DNA from: CAZEIW01 sp964512305
GTDB lineage: Bacteria; Pseudomonadota; Gammaproteobacteria; Burkholderiales; Burkholderiaceae_F
Direction of reading: 5' to 3'
Assembly (NCBI GenBank): GCA_964512305.1
Contig: CAZEIW010000034.1
Coordinates: 1-40,947 of the forward strand
Length of the DNA: 40,947 nucleotides
Below the pieces are notes generated by a model. That model saw only the letters and a list, made by a program, of their open reading frames with translations. It was not told where the DNA came from and did not search any database. Of the stretch, positions 1-8,049 are shown in pieces (the first letter of the stretch is position 1; the number at the start of each line of letters is the position of its first letter). The position numbers were made by a program, and so were the translations under genes.

Positions 1-1228
1 CGGACAGGATCGCGCGTCCTTCGGGCTGGTCCCAGCCCGCGTAGCGCTGCCGCACGTGCTCGGCGAGCTTGCCGTCGTTGATCATGCGCTCGGCGGCCAG
101 CAGGCCGCGCGCGCAGACGTCGATCGCGCCGGCGTGCGCGACCAGCAGGTCGTCCGGGTCGATCGACTGGCGGCGGATCTTGGCGTCGAAGTTCAGGCCG
201 CCGGTCGTCAAGCCGCCGGCCTTCAGGATCTCGTACATCGCATAGGCGACCTGCGGCACGCTGTTCGGGAACTGGTCGGTATCCCAGCCGAGCAGCTCGT
301 CGCCGCGGTTCATGTCGATCGACCCGAAGATGCCCAGCGCGCTTGCGAGCTGGATCTCGTGCTCGAAGCTGTGGCCCGCCAGCAAGGCGTGGTTCTGCTC
401 GATGTTGACCTTGATTTCCTTCTCGAGATGATGGGCCTTGAGGAAGCCGTACACGGTCGCGACGTCGTAGTCGTACTGGTGCTTGGACGGCTCCGCGGGC
501 TTGGGCTCGATCAGGATCGTGCCCTTGAAGCCGATCTTGTGCTTGTGCTCGACCACGAGTTGCATGAAGCGGCCGAGCTGGGCGAACTCGCGCTTGAGAT
601 CGGTGTTGAGCAGCGTCTCGTAGCCCTCGCGCCCGCCCCACAGCACGTAGTTGACGCCGCCCAGCTCGTGCGTGAGCTCGAGCACGTTCTTGACCTGCGC
701 CGCCGCGTACGCGAACACGTCCGGATCCGGATTGGTCGCCGCGCCGGCCATGTAGCGGCGGTGCGAGAACAGGTTCGCGGTGCCCCAGAGCAGGCCGACC
801 TTCAGGTCTGACATCTTGCGCGCGAACACCTCGCCGATCAGCCGCACGTTGCGGTTCGATTCGCGCAGCGTCTCGCCCTCGGGCGCGACGTCGCGATCGT
901 GGAACGTGAAGAACGGCACGCCGAGCAGCCGGAACGTCTCGAAGGCGACGTCGGCCTTCGCGCGCGCCTGCGCCATCGGATCGCCGCCGGCCGCATGCCA
1001 TGGGCGCAGAAAGGTCTCGCCGCCGAAGGGGTCGAGCCCGGGCCAGCCAAAGGTGTGCCAGTAGCAGACGGCCAGCCGCAGCTGCTCCTCCATCGTGCGC
1101 CCGAGCACGATCCGGCGGCGGTCGTACCAGCGGTATCCGAGCGGTTTCGCGGCGCTGGGTTCGAAGCCTTCGCCCTCATAGGCGATCGGCGATTGGATCG
1201 AGTAGAACGCATTACGGTCGGTCGACAT
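1..1228 (-). CDS. xylA: Xylose isomerase (3' end beyond the window)
   Basis: Converts D-xylose to D-xylulose in the cytoplasm, the first step of the isomerase pathway. The frame is open from an ATG at 1228 to the window edge, giving 409 codons of a family usually near 440 residues, so only the C-terminal tip is missing. Family motifs can be read: TFGWPGLDPFGGETF near the N-terminus, LIEPKPAEPSKHQYD, VNIEQNHALLAGHSFEHE (metal-ligand Glu and His), the Asp-rich SIDMNRGDELLGWDTDQFP, and GGLNFDAKIRRQS. The last visible residues, RYAGWDQPEGRAIL, match the usual C-terminal region. A GGAG ribosome-binding site lies at 1236-1239. The gene is divergent from xylF and shares its regulatory region. The xylulokinase gene xylB is not visible and may lie left of the edge. 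Confidence 0.97.
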   Translation of the reverse strand, partial: MSTDRNAFYSIQSPIAYEGEGFEPSAAKPLGYRWYDRRRIVLGRTMEEQLRLAVCYWHTFGWPGLDPFGGETFLRPWHAAGGDPMAQARAKADVAFETFRLLGVPFFTFHDRDVAPEGETLRESNRNVRLIGEVFARKMSDLKVGLLWGTANLFSHRRYMAGAATNPDPDVFAYAAAQVKNVLELTHELGGVNYVLWGGREGYETLLNTDLKREFAQLGRFMQLVVEHKHKIGFKGTILIEPKPAEPSKHQYDYDVATVYGFLKAHHLEKEIKVNIEQNHALLAGHSFEHEIQLASALGIFGSIDMNRGDELLGWDTDQFPNSVPQVAYAMYEILKAGGLTTGGLNFDAKIRRQSIDPDDLLVAHAGAIDVCARGLLAAERMINDGKLAEHVRQRYAGWDQPEGRAILS

Positions 1229-1323
1229 GTCGGTACTCCAAGACGGCGGGCGGATTGTTGCGGTGCAGCGGCGGCGGCGCGGACGATCCGGCCGCCGCCT
1301 GGAAATCGCGTTCGGAATCTTCT

Positions 1324-1338
1324 TGTAATTTGACTACA
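1324..1338. promoter_or_regulatory. HexR-like operator, xyl copy 1
   Basis: The 15-bp imperfect palindrome TGTAATTTGACTACA has arms TGTAA/CTACA with one mismatch. It overlaps the -35 box (1330-1335) of the best xylF promoter. It shares its architecture with copies before glgP and zwf and resembles the HexR consensus. It lies about 95 bp upstream of the xylA start. Confidence 0.6.
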
Positions 1339-1357
1339 GAATCAACTCGTGGATAAT
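1330..1357 (+). promoter_or_regulatory. Probable sigma-70 promoter for xylFHG
   Basis: TTGACT (1330-1335) and GATAAT (1352-1357) are separated by 16 nt, giving 5 of 6 consensus bases in each box. Transcription would start near 1364 and leave a leader of about 190 nt that contains operator copy 2. Assigned from sequence alone. The 325-nt gap 1229-1553 otherwise holds only the two operators and the ribosome-binding sites of xylA and xylF. Confidence 0.55.
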
Positions 1358-1428
1358 CCGCGACCTAACGGGGGAGGGTCGAAGTACAACAAGGCCCCTT
1401 TCGGGCGGGTCGAAGACGTTCCGGCCCG

Positions 1429-1443
1429 TGTAATTCCACTACA
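1429..1443. promoter_or_regulatory. HexR-like operator, xyl copy 2
   Basis: TGTAATTCCACTACA differs from copy 1 (1324-1338) at only two central bases, and both arms are identical. It sits 105 bp downstream of copy 1, inside the predicted xylF leader and about 110 bp before its start codon. A spacing near ten helical turns would allow DNA looping by one regulator. Confidence 0.6.
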
Positions 1444-1553
1444 AATGGATCCGACGGCATCTGCGTTGTCGACGGTTTCTCGCGACCGCGCGTTGATGTA
1501 GCGGGCCCCGTTTGGTGACCCGCAAAAACGATTTTCGTCAAGGGGAGAACTTC

Positions 1554-2570
1554 ATGTTCAAACAACGTGCGCTGTTCGCATTGGGCGCGCTCGGCTTTGC
1601 GGCCGCGGTCTCTGCACAGACGGTCGGCGTTTCGTGGTCGAACTTCCAGGAAGAGCGCTGGAAGACCGACGAGGCAGCGATCAAGGGCGCGCTCGACAAG
1701 GCCGGCCTGAAGTACATCAGCGCCGACGCCGCCGGCTCGGCCGAGAAGCAGGCCGCGGACGTCGAGAGCCTGATCACCAAGGGCGCCAACGTCCTGATCA
1801 TCCTCGCGTGGGACCAGGATGCGATCCTGCCGTCGGTCAAGAAGGCGGCTGCGCGCGGTATCCCGGTCATCGCCTATGACCGGCTGATCCAGGACAAGGA
1901 CGTCTACTACGTGACGTTCAACAACGTCGAAGTGGGCCGCATGCAGGCGCGCGAGGTCTTCAAGGTGCGCCCGAAGGGCAACTACGTGTTTATCAAGGGT
2001 GCGGCTACCGACCCGAACGCCGACTTCCTGCGCGGCGGCCAGCAAGAGGTGCTCGACAAGGCGATGAAGGCCGGCGACATCAAGAACGTCGGCGAGCAGT
2101 ACACCGACGGGTGGGCGCCCGAGAACGCGCAGAAGAACATGGAGCAGATCCTGACCAAGACCGGCGGCAAGGTCGATGCGGTCGTGGCGTCGAACGACGG
2201 CACGGCGGGCGGCGTGGTCGCGGCCCTGCGCGCGCACAACATGGTTGGCATTCCGGTCTCGGGGCAGGACGGCGACCATGCAGCGCTCAATCGCGTCGCG
2301 CTCGGCGAGCAGACGGTGTCGGTCTGGAAGGACTCGCGCGAGCTCGGCAAGGTGGCGGGCGAGCTTGCCGCTTCGCTGGTCAAGAAGCAACCGATGAAGA
2401 CCGAGATCTTCAAGGATGGCAGCAAGCACATCCCGCAGAAGGCGATCCTGCTCGCGCCGATCCCGATCACGCAGGCCAACCTGCAGGCCGTGGTCGACGC
2501 CAAGTGGATCACGAAGGCCGAGGTGTGCGCCGGGGTCAACCCGGCCAAGGCGCCGGCAGCCTGCAAGTGA
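1554..2570 (+). CDS. xylF: D-xylose ABC transporter, periplasmic binding protein
   Basis: Periplasmic xylose-binding component that delivers sugar to XylH/XylG. The ATG at 1554 follows an AGGGGAG ribosome-binding site at 1541-1547; an upstream TTG at 1512 in the same frame would spoil the signal peptide and was not used. The 338-residue product starts with a typical Sec signal peptide (MFKQRALFALGALGFAAAVSA) and continues as a sugar-binding fold: VGVSWSNFQEERWKTDE, EKQAADVESLITKGANVLI, IPVIAYDRLI, and a C-terminal HIPQKAILLAPIPITQANL segment characteristic of XylF. Both copies of the HexR-like operator lie upstream. A strong hairpin follows the stop codon, a layout that often gives the binding protein more mRNA than its permease. 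Confidence 0.95.
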   Translation: MFKQRALFALGALGFAAAVSAQTVGVSWSNFQEERWKTDEAAIKGALDKAGLKYISADAAGSAEKQAADVESLITKGANVLIILAWDQDAILPSVKKAAARGIPVIAYDRLIQDKDVYYVTFNNVEVGRMQAREVFKVRPKGNYVFIKGAATDPNADFLRGGQQEVLDKAMKAGDIKNVGEQYTDGWAPENAQKNMEQILTKTGGKVDAVVASNDGTAGGVVAALRAHNMVGIPVSGQDGDHAALNRVALGEQTVSVWKDSRELGKVAGELAASLVKKQPMKTEIFKDGSKHIPQKAILLAPIPITQANLQAVVDAKWITKAEVCAGVNPAKAPAACK

Positions 2571-2603
2571 TGCAGCGCGCCGGAGCCCGCTGAGGGAGCC
2601 GGA

Positions 2604-2638
2604 CGGGCGGTCGCGAGGACGGTTTGCGCGGCCGCCCG
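2604..2638 (+). terminator. Hairpin between xylF and xylH (attenuator or mRNA stabiliser)
   Basis: A 12-bp stem is formed by 2604-2615 and 2627-2638, GC-rich with one G-T pair, around an 11-nt loop. There is no clear T-run after it, so partial termination or 3'-end protection of xylF mRNA is more likely than a full stop. The rest of the 252-nt gap to xylH holds GC-rich repeats and no convincing ORF. Confidence 0.5.
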
Positions 2639-2822
2639 CTTCATTTGATCATCCCGGATCGCGGGCCTGTGCCCGCGCCGGTATAGAACGACGTCGAGTG
2701 ACCGCGGCCTGCGGTCCGCCCGCAGGGCGGGCCGGCAGGGCCGACGGCGCCACAAGAGAGCAGGGCCCGGAGCAAGGCCCGGGCAAGGCCCGGCCTTGCG
2801 GACGGGGCCGGGAGACGACGCG

Positions 2823-4034
2823 ATGATTTCGGGTTTGCTAGCGCGACTGCGGCTGGATCCTCGCCTGTCGTCGATGGTCGCCGCGCTGGTCGTCATCGCG
2901 ATCGGCCTGAACATCCTGACGCAGGGCCTGTTCCTCTCGCCCGAGAACCTCTACAACCTGTCGATCCAGACCTGCGTCATCGCGGTCATGGCTACCGGCA
3001 TGGTCTACGTGATCGTCGCCAGGCAGATCGACCTTTCGGTGGGGTCGCTGCTGGCGTTCAGCGGCATGATGGCCGCCTGGGTGCAGACGCGCGCCTTCCC
3101 GCCCGGGTCGAGCGCCGGGTGGATGCTGAGCATCGTCGTCGCGCTGGCCATCGGCGCGGTGGTCGGCACCCTGCAGGGCGCGCTGGTGTCGCGAATGCGC
3201 ATCCCCGCGTTCATCGTCACGCTCGCGGGCTACCTGATGTTCCGCGGCGCCGCGTTTCTGGTGAGCGACGGCCAGACGCTGGCGCCGCTGCACCCCACGT
3301 ACCAGATGCTCGGCGGAGGCGTCAACGGCTCGATCGGCGTGGCCGGCAGCATCGTGCTCGGATTGCTGGCCGCGGCCTGGGTCGCCTGGCATACGTGGTC
3401 GAGCCGGCGCGACCAGCGCCGCTACAACATCGATCCGGCCCCGATCTGGGCCGACGGGCTGAAGATCGCGCTGATGTGGGCGGCGATCGCGGGCTTCGTC
3501 TGGACCATGTGTCTGTCGCCGGACTTCACGTCGCTCGACGACGCGGGCAACCCGCGCGGGCGCGGCATCGGCATCCCGGTGCTGATCCTCCTCGCGATCG
3601 CCTCCTTCATGACGTTCGTCGCCCAACGCACGCGCTACGGCCGCTACGTGTTCGCCTACGGCGGCAACCCGGAGGCCGCCTTGCTGTCGGGCCTGGGCAC
3701 GACCTGGCTGGTCGGGTCGCTGTTCGTGCTCACCGGCGTGCTGGCCGCGGTGGCGGCGGTGATCACCACCGCGCGCCTGGGCTCGGGCGCCAACTCGATC
3801 GGGCAGCTTGCCGAGCTCTACGTGATTTCGGCCACCGTGATCGGCGGCACCTCGTTCGCGGGCGGGATCGGCTCGGTGCCCGGCGCCGTGCTCGGCGCGC
3901 TGCTGATCCAGACGCTCGACAACGGCATGGTGCTGCTGGATGTCTCGAGCCCGATGCGCCAGATCTTCATCGGCATCGTGCTGATCGTCTCGGTCTGGTT
4001 CGACGTCGTCTACCAGAAGAGGAGCGCGCCGTGA
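2823..4034 (+). CDS. xylH: D-xylose ABC transporter, permease
   Basis: Inner-membrane permease of the xylose transporter, 403 residues from the ATG at 2823, which is preceded by GGGAG at 2810-2814; an upstream in-frame TTG at 2796 has no comparable site. Many hydrophobic segments are visible, with the family sequences VIVARQIDLSVGSLLAFSG after the second segment and RMRIPAFIVTLAGYLMFRG. The cytoplasmic loop YGGNPEAALLSGL corresponds to the EAA-like loop that contacts the ATPase. The C-terminal IGGTSFAGGIGSVPGAVLGAL segment is typical of the BPD_transp_2 family. The length fits XylH (about 390 residues) rather than the shorter ribose permease. The stop overlaps the GTG start of xylG, so the two are translationally coupled. 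Confidence 0.95.
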   Translation: MISGLLARLRLDPRLSSMVAALVVIAIGLNILTQGLFLSPENLYNLSIQTCVIAVMATGMVYVIVARQIDLSVGSLLAFSGMMAAWVQTRAFPPGSSAGWMLSIVVALAIGAVVGTLQGALVSRMRIPAFIVTLAGYLMFRGAAFLVSDGQTLAPLHPTYQMLGGGVNGSIGVAGSIVLGLLAAAWVAWHTWSSRRDQRRYNIDPAPIWADGLKIALMWAAIAGFVWTMCLSPDFTSLDDAGNPRGRGIGIPVLILLAIASFMTFVAQRTRYGRYVFAYGGNPEAALLSGLGTTWLVGSLFVLTGVLAAVAAVITTARLGSGANSIGQLAELYVISATVIGGTSFAGGIGSVPGAVLGALLIQTLDNGMVLLDVSSPMRQIFIGIVLIVSVWFDVVYQKRSAP

Positions 4035-4813
4035 GCGACGCGACCGCAAGCCCTCCGGCCGGCACGCCGCTGGTCGAAGTGCGCCAGTTGTGCAAGAACT
4101 TCGGCGGCGTGCACGCGGTCGACCATGTCGACTGCGACCTGTTCCCCGGCGAGTGCGTGGGCCTCCTCGGGCACAACGGCGCCGGCAAGACGGTGCTGAC
4201 GAAGATGCTGGCCGGCGTCTACACGCCCGACAGCGGGTCGATCTTCATCCGCGGCCAGGAGGTCCGTTTCGACAGCCCGCGCGAAGCTCGCGCGGCCGGC
4301 ATCGAGACCATCTTCCAGTCCCTGGCGCTCGCGGACAACATCGACGGCCCGGGCAACCTGTTCCTCGGCCGCGAGCTGATGACGCCGTGGCGCACGCTCG
4401 ACAGCCGCCGCATGGAATTCGAGGCCGGCAAGGTAATCGCGCGGCTGAACCCGAACTTCAAGAACTACCTCGACCCCGTGCTGCGGATGTCGGGCGGGCA
4501 GCGGCAGACGATCGCGATCGCGCGCGCGCTGTACTTCAATGCGCGCATCCTGATCATGGACGAGCCGTGCGCAGCGCTCGGGCCGGCCGAGACGCGGATG
4601 GTGCTCGACACGATCAAGCGCCTCAAGGCGGAAGGCATCGGCATCTTCCTGATCAGCCACGAGATGCACGACGTGTTCGAGGTCTGCGAGCGCGCGACCG
4701 TCATGAAGAACGGCGCGCTGGTCGGGTCGGTCACGGTCAAGGATGTCACGCAGGACGATGTCCTGGAGATGATCATCCTCGGGCGCAGGCCCGCGACGGC
4801 CGCGCCGAACTAG
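4031..4813 (+). CDS. xylG: Xylose ABC transporter ATPase, single-domain type
   Basis: Cytoplasmic ATPase that powers XylH. It starts at GTG 4031, whose last bases form the xylH stop codon (GTGA overlap). The 260-residue product has one complete nucleotide-binding domain: Walker A GHNGAGKT, Q-loop IFQSLALADN, signature MSGGQRQ, Walker B ILIMDEP and H-loop LISHEM. Classical XylG proteins carry two such domains in about 510 residues, so this one must work as a homodimer, as in FrcA-type systems. The residue after the Walker B DEP is Cys (DEPCAAL) where Thr is usual. The assignment to xylose comes from the adjacent xylF, xylH and xylA. Confidence 0.9.
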   Translation: MSDATASPPAGTPLVEVRQLCKNFGGVHAVDHVDCDLFPGECVGLLGHNGAGKTVLTKMLAGVYTPDSGSIFIRGQEVRFDSPREARAAGIETIFQSLALADNIDGPGNLFLGRELMTPWRTLDSRRMEFEAGKVIARLNPNFKNYLDPVLRMSGGQRQTIAIARALYFNARILIMDEPCAALGPAETRMVLDTIKRLKAEGIGIFLISHEMHDVFEVCERATVMKNGALVGSVTVKDVTQDDVLEMIILGRRPATAAPN

Positions 4814-4840
4814 GCGGGCGCGCTGCCCAGGGGGGTGATG

Positions 4841-7800
4841 ATGGCGATCACGGCGGCGGTGCCGAGGGCCGCCCTCGCGGCTGCGCTGCTCGGCGCAGCG
4901 GCGCTCCCGGCGCCGGCCGCGCCGTGGGACGAGCGCGCGCTGACCGAGCACGTCGATTTCGACGCCGTGGCGGCGGCGCAGGACGACCCTTCGCTCGCCC
5001 GCCTGCTCGAGCGCGGCGGGCAGCTCTTTTCGGCGAAGTTCACGAAACTCGACGGCGCCGGCCGGCCGATGGCTACGCAGGCGATCGTGCCGACGAAGCG
5101 CAAGCGGCCAGCAGCCTCGGCGTTCCAGCGCACCGGCGGTCCGGACGCCAATTCGTGCGCCGGCTGCCATAACGACCCCGTGCCCGGCGGCGCCGGCGAC
5201 ATCGTCGCCAACGTGTTCGTGTCGGAAGGCTTCGAGAGCGCGGATTTCGACAGCCTCGATCCGCAGTTCTCGAACGAGCGCGGCACGACGCCGCTGCAGG
5301 GCACGGGCCTGGTCGAGTTGCTTGCGCGCGAGATGACGCTCGATCTGCAGGCGCAGCGGCGGCAGGCGCTGCGCCGCGCGCGCGCGGAACGCAAGCCGGT
5401 CGAGGTGCCGTTGCAGAGCAAGGGCGTGTCCTTCGGCTCGATCGTCGCGAACGCCGACGGAACGCTGGATCTGGGGGGCATCGAGGGCGTCGACACCGAC
5501 CTCGTCGTGCGGCCCTTCTCGCAGAAGGGCGTGTTCACGTCGTTGAGGCAGTTCACGATCAATGCGCTGAACCAGCACCACGGGATGCAGGCCGTGGAGC
5601 GGTTCGGCGCGCGCTGGACCGGAACGCCGGATTTCGACGCCGACGGCGTGGCCGACGAGATCTCGACCGGCGACGTCTCGGCGCTGGTCGCATGGCAGGC
5701 GACGCTGGCGCCGCCGGGGCGCGCGGTTGGCTTGCCGGCCGCATGGGCGGCCGCGGCGCAAACCGGCGAGCGGCTGTTCGCGCAATTCGGCTGCGCGGAC
5801 TGTCACCGCAGCGCGCTGCCTCTCGACAGCCTGGTGTTCTCCGATCCCGGGCCCAACGACATGGCCGGGACCTTGCGCGCGGGTGAAGTCGCGAGGCCGA
5901 TCCGCATCGACCTCGGCCGCCTGGCCTGGGCCGCCGGCCTGCCGCGCGACGCGGGCGGTCGCACGCTCGTGCCGCTGTTCAGCGACCTCAAGCGCCATGT
6001 GATCTCGGACACCGGCACCGACCGCCTCGGCAACGAGCTGCTCGCGCAGCGCTTCGTCGAGCGCGACACGTTCCGCACCGCCTTGCTGTGGGGCGTCGGA
6101 TCGACGGCGCCCTACGGGCATCGCGGCGACCTGACGACGCTCGACGAGGCGATCCGCGCGCACGCCGGCGAGGGGCGCGCCGCGCGCGAGGCGTACGAGG
6201 CGGCCGGCGACGAACAGCGCTCGGCGGTGATCGCGTTTCTCCGCTCGCTGGTGATCCCGAGCACGCCGGATACGCATGCCTTCGGGCCGTCACCCAGGCC
6301 GGCGGGCGCGGCAGTCGCCGCGGGCGCACCCGCCGCCGCGGCCATGCGACCCGCAGTCCGCGGGGCGTCGGCGCCGAAGGCGGACGTGCCGGTGCTACGC
6401 GAGCAGGCGGCCGAGGCAGGGATCTCCCACCGCTATTCGGGTCCGTGGGAGTTCTTCGTCGGGGGCGGCGTCGCCGCGTTCGACTGCGACGGCGACGGCA
6501 AGCCCGACCTCGTGTTCGCCGGCGGCAAGAACGAAATGGAGCTCTACCGCAACCGCAGCCCGGTCGGCGGCCCGATGAAGTTCGAGCGCGCCGAATTCGG
6601 GATCGACGAGCGCTGGCTCGCCAACGTCACCGGGGTCTACCCGATTGACATCGACGGTGACGGCATCACCGACCTCGTCGTGCTGCGGGTCGGGGGCAAC
6701 GTGCTGCTCAAAGGCGGGCCGAACTGCACTTTCGAGGTCGCGAACAAGCCCTGGCAATTCGATGGCGGCCGCGCCTGGACCACGGCGTTCGCCGCCACCT
6801 GGGAGAGAGGACAGAGGTTCCCGACGCTCGCCTTCGGCAACTACGTCGACCGCAGCGCACCGGGCAGCCCGTGGGGCACCTGCGACGAGAACGAGCTGTT
6901 GCGTCCGGGGCCGGGCGACGTCCCGGACTACTCGCAGCGCACGGCGCTCGACCCGGGCTATTGCGCGCTGTCGATGCTGTTCACGGACTGGAACCGTTCC
7001 GGCGAGCCGGCGCTGCGGATCGCGAACGACCGTCAGTACTACCGCGGCGGCGAGGAGCAGCTGTGGCGGATCGAGCCTGGCAAGCCGCCGCGGCTGTATT
7101 CGCGCGCCGACGGCTGGCGCCCCCTGCATCTGTGGGGCATGGGGCTGGCGCAGGCCGACGTCGACGGCAGCGGGCGGCCGGGCTACGCGATCACGTCGAT
7201 GGGCGACACCAAGCTCGAAGTGCTCGATGCCGATTCCGACGGCGGCGACCGGCCGGTCTATCGGGACATCGCGCTCGAGCGCGGGGCGACGGCACACCGG
7301 CCCTACTCGGGCGGCGACCTCAAGCCGTCGACCGGCTGGCACCCGGCGTTCGAGGACTTCAACAACGACGGCCTGATCGACCTGTTCATCACGAAGGGCA
7401 ACGTCGAGGCGATGCCCGACTTCGCGTCGCTCGACCCCGACAACCTGCTGCTCGGCGGCTGGGATGGCGCGTTCCACGAGGCAGGCGTCGAATCGGGACT
7501 GGCCGCGCATCCGCTCAAGGGGCGCGGTGCGGCGGCGGTCGATCTCGACCTGGACGGCAACCTCGACCTGGTGGTCGTCAATCGAGACGGGCCGGTGACC
7601 TTGTTCCGCAACGAGGGCGCCCGGCGCGCCGACGGCGGCACGATGCCGATGGGCAACTGGCTGCAGGTCAGGCTGAACGACCCCGATCATCCGAACCATG
7701 CCGCGATCGGCGCGCGCATCACGGTCAAGATCGGCACGCGCACGGTGACGCGCGACCTGCTGGTCGGCGGCGGGCACGCGTCGGGACGTTGGGGCTGGAC

Positions 7801-7951
7801 CCACTTCGGCCTCGGCACCTCGGAGCGCGCCGAGGTGCGCGTCCAGTGGCCGGACGGCGACTGGAGCCACCCGTACCGGGTGTTCGCGAACCAGTTCGTC
7901 GTCATCGAGCGTGGCAAGCCGATCGCAGACTACTGGTACCCGGCGCAATAG
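4841..7951 (+). CDS. Exported fusion: di-heme peroxidase-like domain plus FG-GAP/ASPIC-UnbV domain
   Basis: A 1036-residue protein of unknown function. ATG 4841 is chosen because AGGGGGG (4829-4835) is well spaced from it; ATG 4838 is possible. A signal peptide ending near ALPAPAA implies export. Residues about 30-475 look like the DHOR/MauG di-heme family, with two c-type heme motifs, CAGCH at 106-110 and CADCH at 318-322, and a typical closing region APYGHRGDLTTLDEAI. An Ala/Pro-rich linker follows. Residues about 515-940 contain calcium-binding FG-GAP/VCBS-like repeats (DCDGDGKPDLVF, DIDGDGITDLVV, DFNNDGLIDLFI, DLDLDGNLDLVV). The C-terminus has an ASPIC/UnbV domain (GGGHASGRWGWTHFGLG, then VRVQWPDG), as in CRTAC1-like proteins. 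It follows xylG by 27 nt and may share its transcript. A periplasmic redox role is an inference from the hemes. Confidence 0.85.
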   Translation: MAITAAVPRAALAAALLGAAALPAPAAPWDERALTEHVDFDAVAAAQDDPSLARLLERGGQLFSAKFTKLDGAGRPMATQAIVPTKRKRPAASAFQRTGGPDANSCAGCHNDPVPGGAGDIVANVFVSEGFESADFDSLDPQFSNERGTTPLQGTGLVELLAREMTLDLQAQRRQALRRARAERKPVEVPLQSKGVSFGSIVANADGTLDLGGIEGVDTDLVVRPFSQKGVFTSLRQFTINALNQHHGMQAVERFGARWTGTPDFDADGVADEISTGDVSALVAWQATLAPPGRAVGLPAAWAAAAQTGERLFAQFGCADCHRSALPLDSLVFSDPGPNDMAGTLRAGEVARPIRIDLGRLAWAAGLPRDAGGRTLVPLFSDLKRHVISDTGTDRLGNELLAQRFVERDTFRTALLWGVGSTAPYGHRGDLTTLDEAIRAHAGEGRAAREAYEAAGDEQRSAVIAFLRSLVIPSTPDTHAFGPSPRPAGAAVAAGAPAAAAMRPAVRGASAPKADVPVLREQAAEAGISHRYSGPWEFFVGGGVAAFDCDGDGKPDLVFAGGKNEMELYRNRSPVGGPMKFERAEFGIDERWLANVTGVYPIDIDGDGITDLVVLRVGGNVLLKGGPNCTFEVANKPWQFDGGRAWTTAFAATWERGQRFPTLAFGNYVDRSAPGSPWGTCDENELLRPGPGDVPDYSQRTALDPGYCALSMLFTDWNRSGEPALRIANDRQYYRGGEEQLWRIEPGKPPRLYSRADGWRPLHLWGMGLAQADVDGSGRPGYAITSMGDTKLEVLDADSDGGDRPVYRDIALERGATAHRPYSGGDLKPSTGWHPAFEDFNNDGLIDLFITKGNVEAMPDFASLDPDNLLLGGWDGAFHEAGVESGLAAHPLKGRGAAAVDLDLDGNLDLVVVNRDGPVTLFRNEGARRADGGTMPMGNWLQVRLNDPDHPNHAAIGARITVKIGTRTVTRDLLVGGGHASGRWGWTHFGLGTSERAEVRVQWPDGDWSHPYRVFANQFVVIERGKPIADYWYPAQ

Positions 7952-7964
7952 CATCGTTGCCACG
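7943..7964. repeat. 22-bp repeat, copy 1 (before the DASS transporter)
   Basis: It begins GCGCAATAGC and ends TTGCCACG, matches copy 2 (9521-9542) at 19 of 22 positions, and contains the stop codon of the preceding gene. Its core GCAA-N8-TTGC is an imperfect inverted repeat. It may be an operator, since it lies about 85 bp before the transporter start. Confidence 0.55.
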
Positions 7965-8049
7965 GCGCTTGAGACAGCACAAGACGCGGCGCGCCGGAAG
8001 ACGATATAAGGAAAACCTCTCGCCCCCCGCGCCGTCCCGCCGCTCCGTC

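Noticed and set aside
56..811. A plus-strand frame inside the first kilobase
   Set aside because: Antisense to xylA, whose catalytic motifs are all present on the minus strand.
2571..2822. A small gene between xylF and xylH
   Set aside because: Frames there lack a ribosome-binding site and protein-like composition; the stretch is explained by a hairpin and GC-rich repeats.
4835..4840. GTG 4835 as start of the di-heme fusion
   Set aside because: It overlaps the AGGGGGG ribosome-binding site itself; ATG 4841 has proper spacing.
4010..6277. A 755-codon minus-strand frame opposite xylG and the di-heme fusion
   Set aside because: Same codon-bias shadow; it runs through xylG and heme motifs on the plus strand and has no recognisable fold.
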